From Pseudomonas sp. GM50 (GTDB lineage Bacteria > Pseudomonadota > Gammaproteobacteria > Pseudomonadales > Pseudomonadaceae): DNA of 64,000 nt. The translations under genes were made by a program, and so were the position numbers. The DNA lies in NCBI RefSeq assembly GCF_000282375.1, contig NZ_AKJK01000059.1, positions 33,867 to 97,866 of the forward strand. Direction: 5' to 3'. The notes under the pieces are model-generated. The model ran no database searches and was not told where the DNA came from. It worked only from the letters and a program-made list of their open reading frames with translations. Below, one piece after another: positions 42,039 to 51,072 of the stretch. Positions within the stretch are counted from its first letter, which is position 1. Each line of letters begins with the position of its first letter.

Positions 42039-43049
42039 ATGCTCGCCCTCGGCAAACTGCTTGAACTGACCCTCGCCGGCCGCGAACCGGCGGAGAAGAC
42101 TCAACTGACTGTCGAAGGCGTGCGGATGCGCTGGTTGAGCGAAGGTGCGCTGGAAGTCCGGCCACCGCAAGCGAGCGACAATGGCCTGGACCTGCTGCTT
42201 TCGGCCGGCATCCATGGCAACGAAACAGCGCCGATCGAGCTGCTCGATCGCCTGTTGCATGACATCGCCCGCGGTGACTTGAAGCCGCGTGCACGTATTC
42301 TGTTCCTGTTCGGCAATCCCGAGGCTATTCGCCGCGGTGAGCGTTTCATCGAGCAGGACGTCAATCGGCTGTTCAACGGTCGGCACGAACAAACCAGTGG
42401 TTCCGAGGCGTTGCGCGCTTGTGAGCTGGAGCGGCTGGCGGCGACTTTCTTCAGCCTGCCGGACCGCAATCGCCTGCACTATGACCTGCACACGGCGATC
42501 CGTGGCTCGAAAATCGAGCAGTTCGCCCTGTACCCCTGGAAAGAAGGTCGTCAGCATTCACGCCTGGAACTGGCTCGCCTGCGCGCCGCCGGCATGGAAG
42601 CGGTGCTGTTGCAGAACAAACCCTCCATCGTCTTCAGCTCCTATACCTACGACAAGCTCGATGCCGAGTCCTTCACCCTGGAACTGGGCAAGGCTCGGCC
42701 GTTCGGGCAGAACGATGGGGTCAACGTCAGCCTTCTTGAAACCCGCCTGAAGCAGATCATCGAAGGCACCGAGCCGCCAATGACCGACGAAGGCCTGGAT
42801 GGTTTGCAGTTGTTCAGCGTCGCGCGGGAAGTCATCAAGCACAGCGATAGCTTCCGCCTGAACCTGCCGACGGATATCGAAAACTTTTCGGAGTTGAAAG
42901 TGGGTTATGTGCTGGCCGAGGATATCGCCAATACCCGCTGGGTCATCGAAGAGCAGGGCGCCCGGATCATCTTCCCGAACCCCAAGGTCAAGAACGGCCT
43001 GCGCGCCGGCATCCTGATCGTGCCGACCACCGACGAAAACCTGGCCTGA
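42039..43049 (+). CDS. aruE: Succinylglutamate desuccinylase
   Basis: The 336-residue zinc enzyme (also astE) performs the last step, releasing glutamate and succinate. Zinc ligands: [18 protein letters not shown] near residue 55 (H-x-x-E) and [12 protein letters not shown] near 150 (His). The catalytic Glu region follows in the C-terminal half. ATG at 42039; last gene of the aru cluster. Confidence 0.95.
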   Translation: MLALGKLLELTLAGREPAEKTQLTVEGVRMRWLSEGALEVRPPQASDNGLDLLLSAGIHGNETAPIELLDRLLHDIARGDLKPRARILFLFGNPEAIRRGERFIEQDVNRLFNGRHEQTSGSEALRACELERLAATFFSLPDRNRLHYDLHTAIRGSKIEQFALYPWKEGRQHSRLELARLRAAGMEAVLLQNKPSIVFSSYTYDKLDAESFTLELGKARPFGQNDGVNVSLLETRLKQIIEGTEPPMTDEGLDGLQLFSVAREVIKHSDSFRLNLPTDIENFSELKVGYVLAEDIANTRWVIEEQGARIIFPNPKVKNGLRAGILIVPTTDENLA

Positions 43050-43065
43050 AAATTATCGCCGCCCC

Positions 43066-43161
43066 CCTGTAGGAGCGAGGCTTGCCCGCGAAAGCGATTT
43101 CCAATTCAACGGTGATGTTGAATGTTGAATCGCCTTCGCGGGCAAGCCTCGCTCCTACAGG
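43066..43161. repeat. REPIN 5
   Basis: Inverted 27-base arms at 43066-43092 and 43135-43161 of the TAGGAGCGAGGCTTGCCCGC type, between the convergent aruE and lumazine-synthase genes. It may serve as a bidirectional end. Confidence 0.85.
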
Positions 43162-43175
43162 GATGGTGTTGTGCT

Positions 43176-43688
43176 TTAAACGGCTACTGCGCGAGGCTCG
43201 CTACGGCGCAACGCATGCATCTTGTGCAGCGTATCCGCACAAGTCTTCGCCGCTTCCTGGCCTTTGTGCACGAAATGCTCGAAGAAGAACTTATGATGCA
43301 GTTCTTCACCGGCATGGAAGTGGTGCGGGGTCAAAGACACCGAGAACACGGGCACTTCGGTTTCCAGCTGAACCTGCATAAGGCCGCTGACTACCGACTG
43401 GGCGACGAACTCGTGACGGTAGATCCCGCCATCCACCACCAGGGCTGCGGCAACGATGCCGGCATAACGTCCGGTCTTGGCGAGTAACTTGGCGTGCAGC
43501 GGCATTTCAAACGCACCACCGACTTCGAAGAAATCGATGTCCGACTCCTGATAACCCTGAGCAATCATTTCGGCGACGAAGCCTTTACGGCTCTGATCGA
43601 CGATTTCCTTGTGCCAGCAGGCCTGGATGAACGCGACGCGCTCGCCCTGATGGTTTTTGCTTTTGCTATCGATTGCGGTGGGTTGCAT
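43176..43688 (-). CDS. ribH: 6,7-dimethyl-8-ribityllumazine synthase (RibH2-like)
   Basis: The 170-residue protein makes the riboflavin precursor lumazine. ERVAFIQACWHKEIVDQSRKG near the N-terminus, the FEVGGAFEMPLHAKLL substrate loop and TPHHFHAGEELHHKFFFEHF with the active-site His are visible. The sequence resembles the decameric RibH2 type rather than the standard RibH that sits in rib operons. It stands alone under an FMN riboswitch 110 bases upstream; AGGAG lies eight bases before ATG 43688. Confidence 0.92.
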   Translation of the reverse strand: MQPTAIDSKSKNHQGERVAFIQACWHKEIVDQSRKGFVAEMIAQGYQESDIDFFEVGGAFEMPLHAKLLAKTGRYAGIVAAALVVDGGIYRHEFVAQSVVSGLMQVQLETEVPVFSVSLTPHHFHAGEELHHKFFFEHFVHKGQEAAKTCADTLHKMHALRRSEPRAVAV

Positions 43689-43797
43689 GTTCTGACTCCT
43701 GTTTGTGTGAAAAACAGGGCGTTATGAATCGAATGGGATTTAAGGGTATGCACGCTCGCACGAGTGCCTGCGGACAGCCCTTTGGCGCCAATCCCGT

Positions 43798-43960
43798 TCT
43801 CTCTTCATCCGGACTATGACCGTCGGCCCCGGGATCACACCGGGTCTGCTGACCTTGCCGCCATCACAGCCATTGCCGTGCTGCCGCCAAGCGCTCGCGG
43901 GCTATGCGCATTGCGCGCAATTACCGCCGGTGGGGAGTTACACCCCGCCCTGAGAACGTT
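43798..43960 (-). promoter_or_regulatory. FMN riboswitch (RFN element)
   Basis: On the minus strand the conserved blocks appear in order: CTCAGGGCGGGGTGTAACTC, then CCCACCGGCGGTAATT, AGCCCGCGAGCG, GTCAGCAGACCCGGTG, CCGGGGCCGACGGT and TAGTCCGGATGAAGAGAG. This is the FMN aptamer and it precedes the lumazine-synthase gene, so flavin should repress that gene. Confidence 0.95.
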
Positions 43961-44039
43961 TTGCCGCCAGATTGTTTGGCGGCGAGCGTTTTTAACACAT
44001 ATTTCCGGCGCGCGCATAGCCAATGCCGGTCACGAAACC

Positions 44040-44129
44040 TGTGGGAGCGGGCTTGCTCGCGAATACGGACTGCCAGTCGACAATGATGTTGCCTGACACA
44101 CCGCTTTCGCGAGCAAGCCCGCTCCCACA
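44040..44129. repeat. REPIN 6
   Basis: Inverted 24-base arms at 44040-44063 and 44106-44129 with core GGGAGCGGGCTTGCTCGCGA, between the riboswitch region and the threonine-aldolase gene. Confidence 0.85.
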
Positions 44130-44252
44130 TGGATTGCGCTTTTTCGAAGGCGTAATCAGTCTTTTCCTCGCGAAGGCTTGATTATTTATCGGCATGACCG
44201 CAGTAATTCCTTCCTGAAAGGGATTTTCCCCCTGTTTACCGAGGCCAGATTC

Positions 44253-45257
44253 ATGAGCGTTATCGATCTTCGCAGCGACACCGTCACCCAACCGACCGCA
44301 GGGATGCTCGACGCGATGGCCAATGCAGCCACCGGTGACGACGTTTATGGCGAAGATCCGACGGTCAACCGTCTGGAAGCCGAACTGGCAAAACGACTGG
44401 GTTTTGCCCAGGCGCTATTTGTCCCGACGGGCACCATGAGCAACTTGCTGGGCCTGATGGCCCACTGCGATCGCGGTGACGAATACATTGTCGGACAACA
44501 GGCTCACACTTATAAGTACGAAGGTGGCGGTGCGGCAGTGCTCGGTTCGATCCAGCCGCAGCCGCTGGAAGTGCAGGCCGATGGTTCGCTGGACCTGGCG
44601 CAGGTCGCCGCCGCGATCAAGCCAGATGACTTCCACTTCGCCCGCACTCGTTTGCTGGCGCTGGAAAACACCATGCAGGGCAAGGTTTTGCCGCTGGAGT
44701 ATCTGGCTCGAGCTCGCCGATTCACTGGTGAAAACGGCCTGGCGCTGCATCTGGATGGCGCGCGGCTCTACAATGCGGCGGTCAAGCTGGGTGTCGATGC
44801 CCGAGAGATCACTCAGCATTTCGATTCGGTTTCGGTCTGTCTGTCCAAAGGCCTGGGCGCGCCGATCGGTTCGGTGCTGTGCGGCTCGGTCGAGTTGATC
44901 GCCAAGGCGCGACGTCTGCGCAAGATGGTTGGCGGCGGCATGCGCCAGGCCGGGATTCTCGCCGCGGCGGGGCTGTATGCGCTGGATAACCATGTTCAAC
45001 GCCTGGCCGATGACCATGCCAACGCACAAAAGCTGGCCGAAGGCCTGCGAGCGGCGGGCTATGAGGTCGAGCCGGTGCAGACCAACATGGTTTACGTGCA
45101 GATGGGCGACAAGGCCGAAGCGATCAAGGCCTTTGCCGCGACACGCGGGATCAAGCTCAGCGCTGCCGGTCGTCTGCGAATGGTCACGCACATGGACGTC
45201 AGTCGTGCGCAAATCGAGCAAGTCGTCGCCACATTTGCCGACTTTTCTCACAACTGA
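44253..45257 (+). CDS. ltaE: Low-specificity L-threonine aldolase
   Basis: The 334-residue PLP enzyme cleaves threonine and allo-threonine to glycine and acetaldehyde. [14 protein letters not shown] at the start, [14 protein letters not shown] near residue 55, [16 protein letters not shown] near 167 and [15 protein letters not shown] with the PLP lysine near 200 are typical. ATG at 44253 follows GAGG. It lies before alaS as in related genomes. Confidence 0.93.
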   Translation: MSVIDLRSDTVTQPTAGMLDAMANAATGDDVYGEDPTVNRLEAELAKRLGFAQALFVPTGTMSNLLGLMAHCDRGDEYIVGQQAHTYKYEGGGAAVLGSIQPQPLEVQADGSLDLAQVAAAIKPDDFHFARTRLLALENTMQGKVLPLEYLARARRFTGENGLALHLDGARLYNAAVKLGVDAREITQHFDSVSVCLSKGLGAPIGSVLCGSVELIAKARRLRKMVGGGMRQAGILAAAGLYALDNHVQRLADDHANAQKLAEGLRAAGYEVEPVQTNMVYVQMGDKAEAIKAFAATRGIKLSAAGRLRMVTHMDVSRAQIEQVVATFADFSHN

Positions 45258-45280
45258 CCGTGTTAGCCGTCCAATTGACT

Positions 45281-45329
45281 GTTTGTATCGTACAAACACA
45301 CTGTACCTAGTCACTAACGCCGATATAAT
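45281..45329 (+). promoter_or_regulatory. alaS promoter with upstream palindrome
   Basis: A TATAAT at 45324-45329 with a weak -35 (CTGTAC, 45301-45306, 17-base spacing) lies 75 bases before alaS. A perfect palindrome GTTTGTA TCG TACAAAC sits at 45281-45297, centred near -47. It could bind an activator or repressor; E. coli alaS is known to be autoregulated at a palindrome near its promoter, but equivalence is not shown. Confidence 0.45.
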
Positions 45330-45403
45330 GCGGCCCTTTGCCGTCGCTTCGTCTGTTGACGTTTCGCACAGGCCTTTGGCCGCAGCCTCCGTGGAAGAAC
45401 CTA

Positions 45404-48025
45404 ATGAAAAGCGCAGAAATCCGTGAAGCCTTCCTTCGCTTCTTCGAAGAGCAAGGCCACACCCGTGTAGCCTCCAGCTCTTTGATTCCGGGCAACGACC
45501 CAACCCTGCTGTTCACTAACGCGGGGATGAACCAGTTCAAGGACTGCTTTCTGGGCCAGGAAAAGCGCGCGTACACCCGCGCTGTAAGCAGCCAGAAATG
45601 CGTGCGTGCCGGCGGCAAGCACAACGACCTGGAAAACGTCGGCTATACCGCCCGTCACCACACCTTCTTCGAAATGCTGGGTAACTTCAGCTTTGGTGAT
45701 TATTTCAAGCGTGACGCCATCACCTACGCCTGGAACTTCCTGACCTCCGAGAAGTGGCTGAACCTGCCGAAAGAAAAGCTCTGGGTCACCGTCTACGCCA
45801 GCGATGACGAGGCGTACGACATCTGGACCAAAGACATCGGCGTGCCGGCCGAGCGCATGGTTCGCATCGGCGACAACAAAGGCGCGCCGTACGCGTCCGA
45901 CAACTTCTGGACCATGGGCGATACCGGCCCGTGCGGTCCTTGCACCGAGATTTTCTATGATCACGGCGCCGACATCTGGGGTGGCCCACCGGGCTCGCCG
46001 GAAGAAGACGGCGACCGTTACATCGAAATCTGGAACAACGTGTTCATGCAGTTCAACCGCACCGCCGATGGCGTGTTGCACCCGTTGCCAGCGCCGTCGG
46101 TGGACACCGGCATGGGCCTGGAGCGGATCAGTGCCGTGCTGCAGCACGTTCACTCGAACTATGAAATCGACCTGTTCCAGAGCCTGCTGATTGCATCGGC
46201 CAAGGCCATCGGTTGCACCAACGATGCTCAGGCTTCGCTGAAAGTCGTGGCTGACCACATCCGTTCCTGCGGCTTCCTGATTGCCGACGGCGTGCTGCCG
46301 TCCAACGAAGGTCGCGGCTATGTGCTGCGCCGGATCATTCGTCGCGCTTGCCGTCACGGCAACAAACTGGGCGCCAAGGGCAGCTTCTTCTACCAGATCG
46401 TTGCGGCGTTGGTCGCCGAGATGGGTGAAGCGTTCCCTGAGCTGAAATCCCAACAGGCGCACATCGAGCGCGTCCTGAAAGCCGAAGAAGAGCAATTCGC
46501 CAAGACCCTGGAGCAGGGCCTGAAGATCCTCGAGCAGGATCTGGCCGAACTCAAAGGCGACGTGGTGCCGGGCGACGTGGTGTTCAAGCTTTACGACACG
46601 TACGGCTTCCCGATGGACCTGACCGGCGACATCGCTCGCGAGCGCAGCCTGACCATCGACGAAGAAGGTTTCGAGCGCGAAATGGAAGCCCAGCGCGTCC
46701 GTGCCCGCTCCGCCAGCTCCTTCGGCATGGACTACAACAGCCTGGTCAAGGTTGATGTGGCCACCGAGTTCACCGGTTACACCGCTCACAGCGGTTCCGC
46801 CAAAATCGTTGCTCTCTATAAAGACGGGCAATCGGTTGACGCACTGAGCGAAGGCGAAGAGGGCGTGGTCGTTCTCAATCAGACCCCGTTCTATGCCGAA
46901 TCTGGTGGTCAGATCGGTGATTGCGGCTTCCTCCAGGCTGGCGCTGCGCGTTTCGACGTGCGCGACACCACCAAGACCGGCGGCGCGTTCCTGCACCACG
47001 GTGTGCTGGATTCGGGCAGCCTGATCGTTGGCGCTCCGGTCGAGACTCATGTCGATGCCGACGTGCGTCACGCGACTTCGCTGAACCACTCCGCCACTCA
47101 CTTGCTGCACGCTGCATTGCGTCAGGTACTGGGTGAGCACGTTCAGCAGAAAGGCTCGTTGGTCGACAGTCAGCGTCTACGCTTTGACTTCAGCCACTTC
47201 GAGGCGATCAAGCCTGAGCAGTTGAAGGCGCTGGAAGACATCGTCAACGCCGAGATTCGCAAGAATTCCGAAGTTGAAACCGAAGAAACCGACATCGAAA
47301 CTGCCAAGCAAAAAGGCGCCATGGCGCTGTTCGGCGAGAAGTACGGCGACAGCGTGCGCGTGCTGAGCATGGGCGATTTCTCTGTCGAGTTGTGCGGCGG
47401 TATTCACGCCACCCGTACCGGCGACATCGGCCTGCTGAAAATCATCAGCGAAGGCGGTGTAGCCTCCGGTGTGCGTCGTATCGAGGCATTGACCGGTGCA
47501 GCTGCGCTGGCCTACTTGAACACGGCAGAAGAACAACTCAAGGAAGCGGCCAACCTGGTCAAGGGCAGCCGCGATAACCTGATCGACAAGCTGTCGGCTG
47601 TGCTGGAGCGCAACCGTCTGCTGGAGAAGCAACTCGAGCAGTTGCAGGCCAAGGCGGCCAGCGCGGCGGGCGACGATCTGTCGGCTTCTGCCCTGGACGT
47701 CAAAGGCGTGAAAGTGCTGGCCGTGCGTCTGGACGGTCAGGACGGCAAAGCGCTGCTGGCGCTGGTCGATCAATTGAAAAACAAACTCGGCCGCGCAGTG
47801 ATCCTGCTCGGCAGTCTCCATGAGGAAAAGGTCGTTCTGGTTGCAGGCGTGACCAAAGACCTGACTGGCCAACTCAAAGCCGGTGATTTGATGAAACAGG
47901 CTGCTGCGGCAGTGGGCGGGAAGGGCGGTGGTCGTCCAGACATGGCGCAGGGCGGTGGTATTGACGCTGGCGCACTGGATGCCGCATTGGCCCTGACTGT
48001 TCCATTTGTAGAGCAGGGTTTATAA
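45404..48025 (+). CDS. alaS: Alanyl-tRNA synthetase
   Basis: The 873-residue enzyme charges tRNA-Ala. Class II motifs are in the N-terminal 200 residues ([25 protein letters not shown]). The editing domain has [18 protein letters not shown] with the zinc-binding HxxxH near residue 565 and [13 protein letters not shown] near 665. A C-terminal coiled coil ([17 protein letters not shown]) and a glycine-rich C-Ala domain follow. ATG at 45404 has GGAAG upstream and gives the usual length. Confidence 0.97.
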   Translation: MKSAEIREAFLRFFEEQGHTRVASSSLIPGNDPTLLFTNAGMNQFKDCFLGQEKRAYTRAVSSQKCVRAGGKHNDLENVGYTARHHTFFEMLGNFSFGDYFKRDAITYAWNFLTSEKWLNLPKEKLWVTVYASDDEAYDIWTKDIGVPAERMVRIGDNKGAPYASDNFWTMGDTGPCGPCTEIFYDHGADIWGGPPGSPEEDGDRYIEIWNNVFMQFNRTADGVLHPLPAPSVDTGMGLERISAVLQHVHSNYEIDLFQSLLIASAKAIGCTNDAQASLKVVADHIRSCGFLIADGVLPSNEGRGYVLRRIIRRACRHGNKLGAKGSFFYQIVAALVAEMGEAFPELKSQQAHIERVLKAEEEQFAKTLEQGLKILEQDLAELKGDVVPGDVVFKLYDTYGFPMDLTGDIARERSLTIDEEGFEREMEAQRVRARSASSFGMDYNSLVKVDVATEFTGYTAHSGSAKIVALYKDGQSVDALSEGEEGVVVLNQTPFYAESGGQIGDCGFLQAGAARFDVRDTTKTGGAFLHHGVLDSGSLIVGAPVETHVDADVRHATSLNHSATHLLHAALRQVLGEHVQQKGSLVDSQRLRFDFSHFEAIKPEQLKALEDIVNAEIRKNSEVETEETDIETAKQKGAMALFGEKYGDSVRVLSMGDFSVELCGGIHATRTGDIGLLKIISEGGVASGVRRIEALTGAAALAYLNTAEEQLKEAANLVKGSRDNLIDKLSAVLERNRLLEKQLEQLQAKAASAAGDDLSASALDVKGVKVLAVRLDGQDGKALLALVDQLKNKLGRAVILLGSLHEEKVVLVAGVTKDLTGQLKAGDLMKQAAAAVGGKGGGRPDMAQGGGIDAGALDAALALTVPFVEQGL

Positions 48026-48034
48026 GGCAGTGTG

Positions 48035-48063
48035 TCTGGCCCGCGGTCTAGTGGCGGGCCAGA
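48035..48063 (+). other. Hairpin between alaS and lysC
   Basis: TCTGGCCCGC and GCGGGCCAGA form a perfect 10-bp stem with a 9-base loop after the alaS stop, without a T tract. It may modulate read-through into lysC. Confidence 0.55.
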
Positions 48064-48115
48064 ACGCTGTTTGAGTGATTATTGGGCGCCCTTCATGGGC
48101 AGAGGCGGCTTTGAA

Positions 48116-49357
48116 ATGGCTTTGATCGTACAGAAATTTGGAGGCACCTCAGTCGGCACTGTCGAGAGAATCGAGCAGGTCGCCGACAAGGTTAAGAAAT
48201 TCCGCGAGGCGGGCGATGACCTGGTGGTTGTGCTGTCTGCAATGAGCGGCGAAACCAACCGTCTGATCGATCTGGCCAAGCAAATCAGTGGCGACGGCCA
48301 GCCGGTTCCTCGCGAACTGGATGTGATCGTTTCCACCGGTGAGCAGGTGACGATTGCACTGTTGGCCATGGCGCTGATCAAGCGTGGCGTGCCAGCGGTG
48401 TCGTACACCGGCAACCAGGTACGGATTCTGACGGATAGCGCGCACAATAAAGCGCGTATCTTGCAGATTGATGACCAGAAGATTCGCGGTGACCTGAAGG
48501 CCGGTCGTGTGGTGGTTGTCGCCGGTTTCCAGGGCGTCGACGAGCACGGCAATATCACCACCCTCGGTCGTGGCGGTTCCGACACCACCGGCGTGGCGCT
48601 GGCGGCAGCCCTGAAGGCTGACGAATGCCAGATATACACCGACGTCGACGGCGTCTACACCACCGACCCGCGTGTGGTGTCCGTGGCTCAGCGCCTGGAC
48701 AAGATCACCTTCGAAGAGATGCTGGAAATGGCCAGCCTCGGTTCCAAGGTGTTGCAGATCCGTGCGGTGGAATTCGCCGGCAAGTACAACGTTCCGCTGC
48801 GCGTACTGCACAGCTTCAAGGAGGGTCCGGGCACCCTCATTACTATTGATGAAGAGGAAACCATGGAACAGCCGATCATTTCCGGCATCGCTTTCAACCG
48901 CGATGAAGCCAAGCTGACCATCCGTGGCGTGCCAGACACCCCGGGCGTAGCGTTCAAGATTCTCGGCCCGATCAGTGCCGCGAACATCGAAGTCGACATG
49001 ATCGTGCAGAACGTTGCGCACGATAACACCACCGACTTCACCTTCACCGTGCACCGCAACGACTACCAGGCGGCGCACACCGTGCTGGAAAACACCGCTC
49101 GCGAGATCGGTGCCCGTGAAATCGTTGGCGACACCAAGATTGCCAAGGTCTCGATCGTCGGCGTCGGCATGCGCTCCCACGCAGGCGTAGCCAGCCGCAT
49201 GTTCGAATCCCTGGCGAAAGAGAGCATCAACATCCAGATGATCTCGACCTCGGAAATCAAGGTGTCGGTGGTGATCGAAGAGAAGTACCTGGAACTGGCT
49301 GTGCGCGCTCTGCACACGGCTTTCGAACTGGATGCGCCGGCCCGACAGGGCGAGTAA
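48116..49357 (+). CDS. lysC: Aspartate kinase
   Basis: The 413-residue kinase phosphorylates aspartate, the first step to lysine, threonine and methionine. VQKFGGTSVGTVERI at the start, TTLGRGGSDTTGVALAAAL near residue 150 and DVDGVYTTDPR near 182 define the kinase; two ACT domains occupy the C-terminal 150 residues (RGVPDTPGVAFKILG) and bind feedback effectors. Start ATG 48116 is the family start. An internal in-frame ATG at 48863 with AGAGGA five bases upstream could yield a separate beta subunit of 164 residues, as in two-subunit aspartokinases. Confidence 0.96.
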   Translation: MALIVQKFGGTSVGTVERIEQVADKVKKFREAGDDLVVVLSAMSGETNRLIDLAKQISGDGQPVPRELDVIVSTGEQVTIALLAMALIKRGVPAVSYTGNQVRILTDSAHNKARILQIDDQKIRGDLKAGRVVVVAGFQGVDEHGNITTLGRGGSDTTGVALAAALKADECQIYTDVDGVYTTDPRVVSVAQRLDKITFEEMLEMASLGSKVLQIRAVEFAGKYNVPLRVLHSFKEGPGTLITIDEEETMEQPIISGIAFNRDEAKLTIRGVPDTPGVAFKILGPISAANIEVDMIVQNVAHDNTTDFTFTVHRNDYQAAHTVLENTAREIGAREIVGDTKIAKVSIVGVGMRSHAGVASRMFESLAKESINIQMISTSEIKVSVVIEEKYLELAVRALHTAFELDAPARQGE

Positions 49358-49370
49358 TGCGTTTCCCGAA

Positions 49371-49402
49371 GGGCGCGGTCTGACCGCGCCCTTTGTTTTT
49401 TG
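49371..49402 (+). terminator. Terminator of lysC
   Basis: GGGCGCGGT CTG ACCGCGCCC forms a 9-bp GC-rich stem with a 3-base loop followed by TTTGTTTTTT. Confidence 0.9.
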
Positions 49403-49542
49403 AATGGCGCGTACCAAAACTGTTCTTTTGCTCGCGCTAGTCAATACTCAGGCATGTAGGGCTGCGATCGTTCTGGTTGTAGGTCGAATGCCTTTTTTTT
49501 GCAGACTGTTGTCCCTGAAATGAAATGCGTGAGGAGAAAGGT

Positions 49543-49731
49543 ATGCTGATTCTGACTCGTCGGTGCGCAGAAAGCCTGATTATTGGTGATGGCGAAATCA
49601 CTGTGACCGTGCTCGGCGTTAAAGGAAATCAAGTGCGTATCGGTGTCAACGCCCCGAAAGAGGTTGCGGTCCACCGTGAAGAAATTTACCTGCGTATAAA
49701 GAAAGAGAAGGACGAAGAACCAAGCCATTAA
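49543..49731 (+). CDS. rsmA: RNA-binding translational regulator RsmA
   Basis: The 62-residue CsrA-family protein binds GGA motifs in mRNA leaders and represses secondary metabolism; it is titrated by the small RNAs of the Gac system. [20 protein letters not shown] at the N-terminus and [20 protein letters not shown] are the RNA-binding strands, including the key Arg near residue 44. ATG at 49543 follows AGGAGAAAGGT. Location after lysC and before tRNA-Ser is conserved. Confidence 0.97.
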   Translation: MLILTRRCAESLIIGDGEITVTVLGVKGNQVRIGVNAPKEVAVHREEIYLRIKKEKDEEPSH

Positions 49732-49750
49732 TTTTTATCGTTTTTTATGT

Positions 49751-49779
49751 TTGCAAACGGGGAAAAGGTTGGTTAAGAT
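49751..49779 (+). promoter_or_regulatory. Promoter of tRNA-Ser
   Basis: TTGCAA (49751-49756) and TAAGAT (49774-49779) with 17-base spacing, followed by a GC-rich discriminator (acgccccg) typical of stringently controlled stable RNA genes. Confidence 0.65.
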
Positions 49780-49793
49780 ACGCCCCGTGTTGC

Positions 49794-49884
49794 GGAGAGC
49801 TGGCCGAGTGGCCGAAGGCGCTCCCCTGCTAAGGGAGTACACCTCAAAAGGGTGTCGGGGGTTCGAATCCCCCGTTCTCCGCCA
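49794..49884 (+). tRNA. tRNA-Ser (anticodon GCT)
   Basis: A 91-base tRNA with acceptor GGAGAGC pairing with GTTCTCC, a long variable arm typical of serine tRNAs, anticodon GCT at 49828-49830, T-loop GTTCGAATC and an encoded CCA end. Confidence 0.95.
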
Positions 49885-49949
49885 TTATTTGCGTAGTACG
49901 TTGTAATCTGGCTTCTTCGGTAAGTTGTTGAAATTACTAGAAAAAGTGC

Positions 49950-49977
49950 TTTACAAAAAGATTCAACGGCCTATAAT
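49950..49977 (+). promoter_or_regulatory. Promoter of the first tRNA-Arg
   Basis: TTTACA (49950-49955) and TATAAT (49972-49977), 16-base spacing, followed by the GC-rich gcgcggc discriminator. Confidence 0.65.
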
Positions 49978-49991
49978 GCGCGGCAACAAAT

Positions 49992-50068
49992 GCACTCGTA
50001 GCTCAGCTGGATAGAGTACTCGGCTACGAACCGAGCGGTCACAGGTTCGAATCCTGTCGAGTGCACCA
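49992..50068 (+). tRNA. tRNA-Arg (anticodon ACG), copy 1
   Basis: A 77-base tRNA, acceptor GCACTCG/CGAGTGC, anticodon ACG at 50026-50028 in loop CTACGAA, T-loop GTTCGAATC, encoded CCA. Confidence 0.96.
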
Positions 50069-50139
50069 TTTAAGAGTTGTTTGCAGTAATGTGAATAACT
50101 TGGCTTCAACCAGTTGTGATCTGGTATAAAAACACAAAT

Positions 50140-50216
50140 GCACTCGTAGCTCAGCTGGATAGAGTACTCGGCTACGAACCGAGCGGTCACAGGTTCGAAT
50201 CCTGTCGAGTGCACCA
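50140..50216 (+). tRNA. tRNA-Arg (anticodon ACG), copy 2
   Basis: Identical in sequence to the copy 148 bases upstream (anticodon at 50174-50176). The spacers differ, so the duplication covers only the tRNA itself. Confidence 0.96.
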
Positions 50217-50222
50217 AACAAC

Positions 50223-50251
50223 AAAAAGCCCGCGTTTAACGCGGGCTTTTT
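50223..50251. terminator. Bidirectional terminator after the tRNAs
   Basis: AAAAAGCCCGCG TTTAA CGCGGGCTTTTT is a symmetric hairpin with A and T tracts, ending the tRNA unit on the plus strand and the convergent gene at 50236 on the minus strand. Confidence 0.9.
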
Positions 50252-50751
50252 GCCGTCTGCGATTTGGCTTTTCCTTTGGTACAACCTTTCTCGTCGAACT
50301 CGATGTTTGCACTGCGACCTCGCTTGTTGTCGTAGCGGTAGCTCATGGCTGAATTGCGGGTGCTGATCTTGTCGGGCTTGCCAAGCGCGCTTTCGACCTC
50401 CTGCTGAGTCATGCCGGCAACGACCCGCTGATTGATGATCGCTATGCGGCGTTCCTTCGCGCTGAGCAGATCTCCACATTTGCCCTCGGACTGACCCACG
50501 ATCGTCGGCTCTCTCCTTTGGAATTTCGTACCTGATGTTTCGCGAAACCCGGCTTCCGGCATCAGGGGTATCGCGCTGCCTGGCAAAAAAGTGCGTACGT
50601 CCTGACGCGAGAGGCTTTCTCCAGCCGTACAACTCAAGGTCGTGAAGGTGATGTGCCCGTTGGTGGCTTCGCACCGGTGAACGGTCGTGGCAAGCGCCTG
50701 AGGCGACAGGCAGAGCAGGGTGGCAAGCAAGTAACGAGCAATCGATAGCAT
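50236..50751 (-). CDS. Secreted DUF4124/BamE-like protein
   Basis: The 171-residue product has a signal peptide (LLATLLCLSPQALA). A short DUF4124-like segment follows (TVHRCEATNGHITFTTLSC), and the C-terminal part carries GMTQQEVESALGKPDKIS, the SmpA/OmlA (BamE-like) motif. Start choice: ATG at 50751 has GGAGG seven bases upstream; the ATG at 50790 does not. The stop lies inside the shared terminator. A periplasmic role is inferred; the exact function is unknown. Confidence 0.85.
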   Translation of the reverse strand: MLSIARYLLATLLCLSPQALATTVHRCEATNGHITFTTLSCTAGESLSRQDVRTFLPGSAIPLMPEAGFRETSGTKFQRREPTIVGQSEGKCGDLLSAKERRIAIINQRVVAGMTQQEVESALGKPDKISTRNSAMSYRYDNKRGRSANIEFDEKGCTKGKAKSQTAKSPR

Positions 50752-51072
50752 TCGACGTCCTCCATGACGGTCTCCATCAAGGGTAGTCATTACATTTTCA
50801 GGCGGCAGTGTGTTTTCTTTTCAGGATAAGTCGTCGCAGTTTCATGGATCAGGATGGCGTTCAGGTTTGTCTCGCAAGCACTTGTTTCAGCCGCGATTTT
50901 TTAACGTTTAAAACCATCAGGCGGTGTTATCATTGCGCCCGTCAGCCCCGCCGGGGCTTGTGGAATACCTCCATGGACTTACCCAGTAGTTACTCAGTAC
51001 CCCGTTTCTACAATCATGAATTGACTGATTGATCCTTCCGGCGTGCCCCGCTGCTGGGAGTGGAGTTCGCCT

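Noticed and set aside
45401..47140. Frame of nearly 580 codons opposite alaS
   Set aside because: Antisense of AlaRS with no recognisable motifs.
49740..50260. CRISPR-like direct repeat
   Set aside because: The long repeat is two identical tRNA-Arg genes.
50939..51060. Magnesium riboswitch before mgtE
   Set aside because: Only a simple GC-rich hairpin is visible; no conserved M-box blocks were found.
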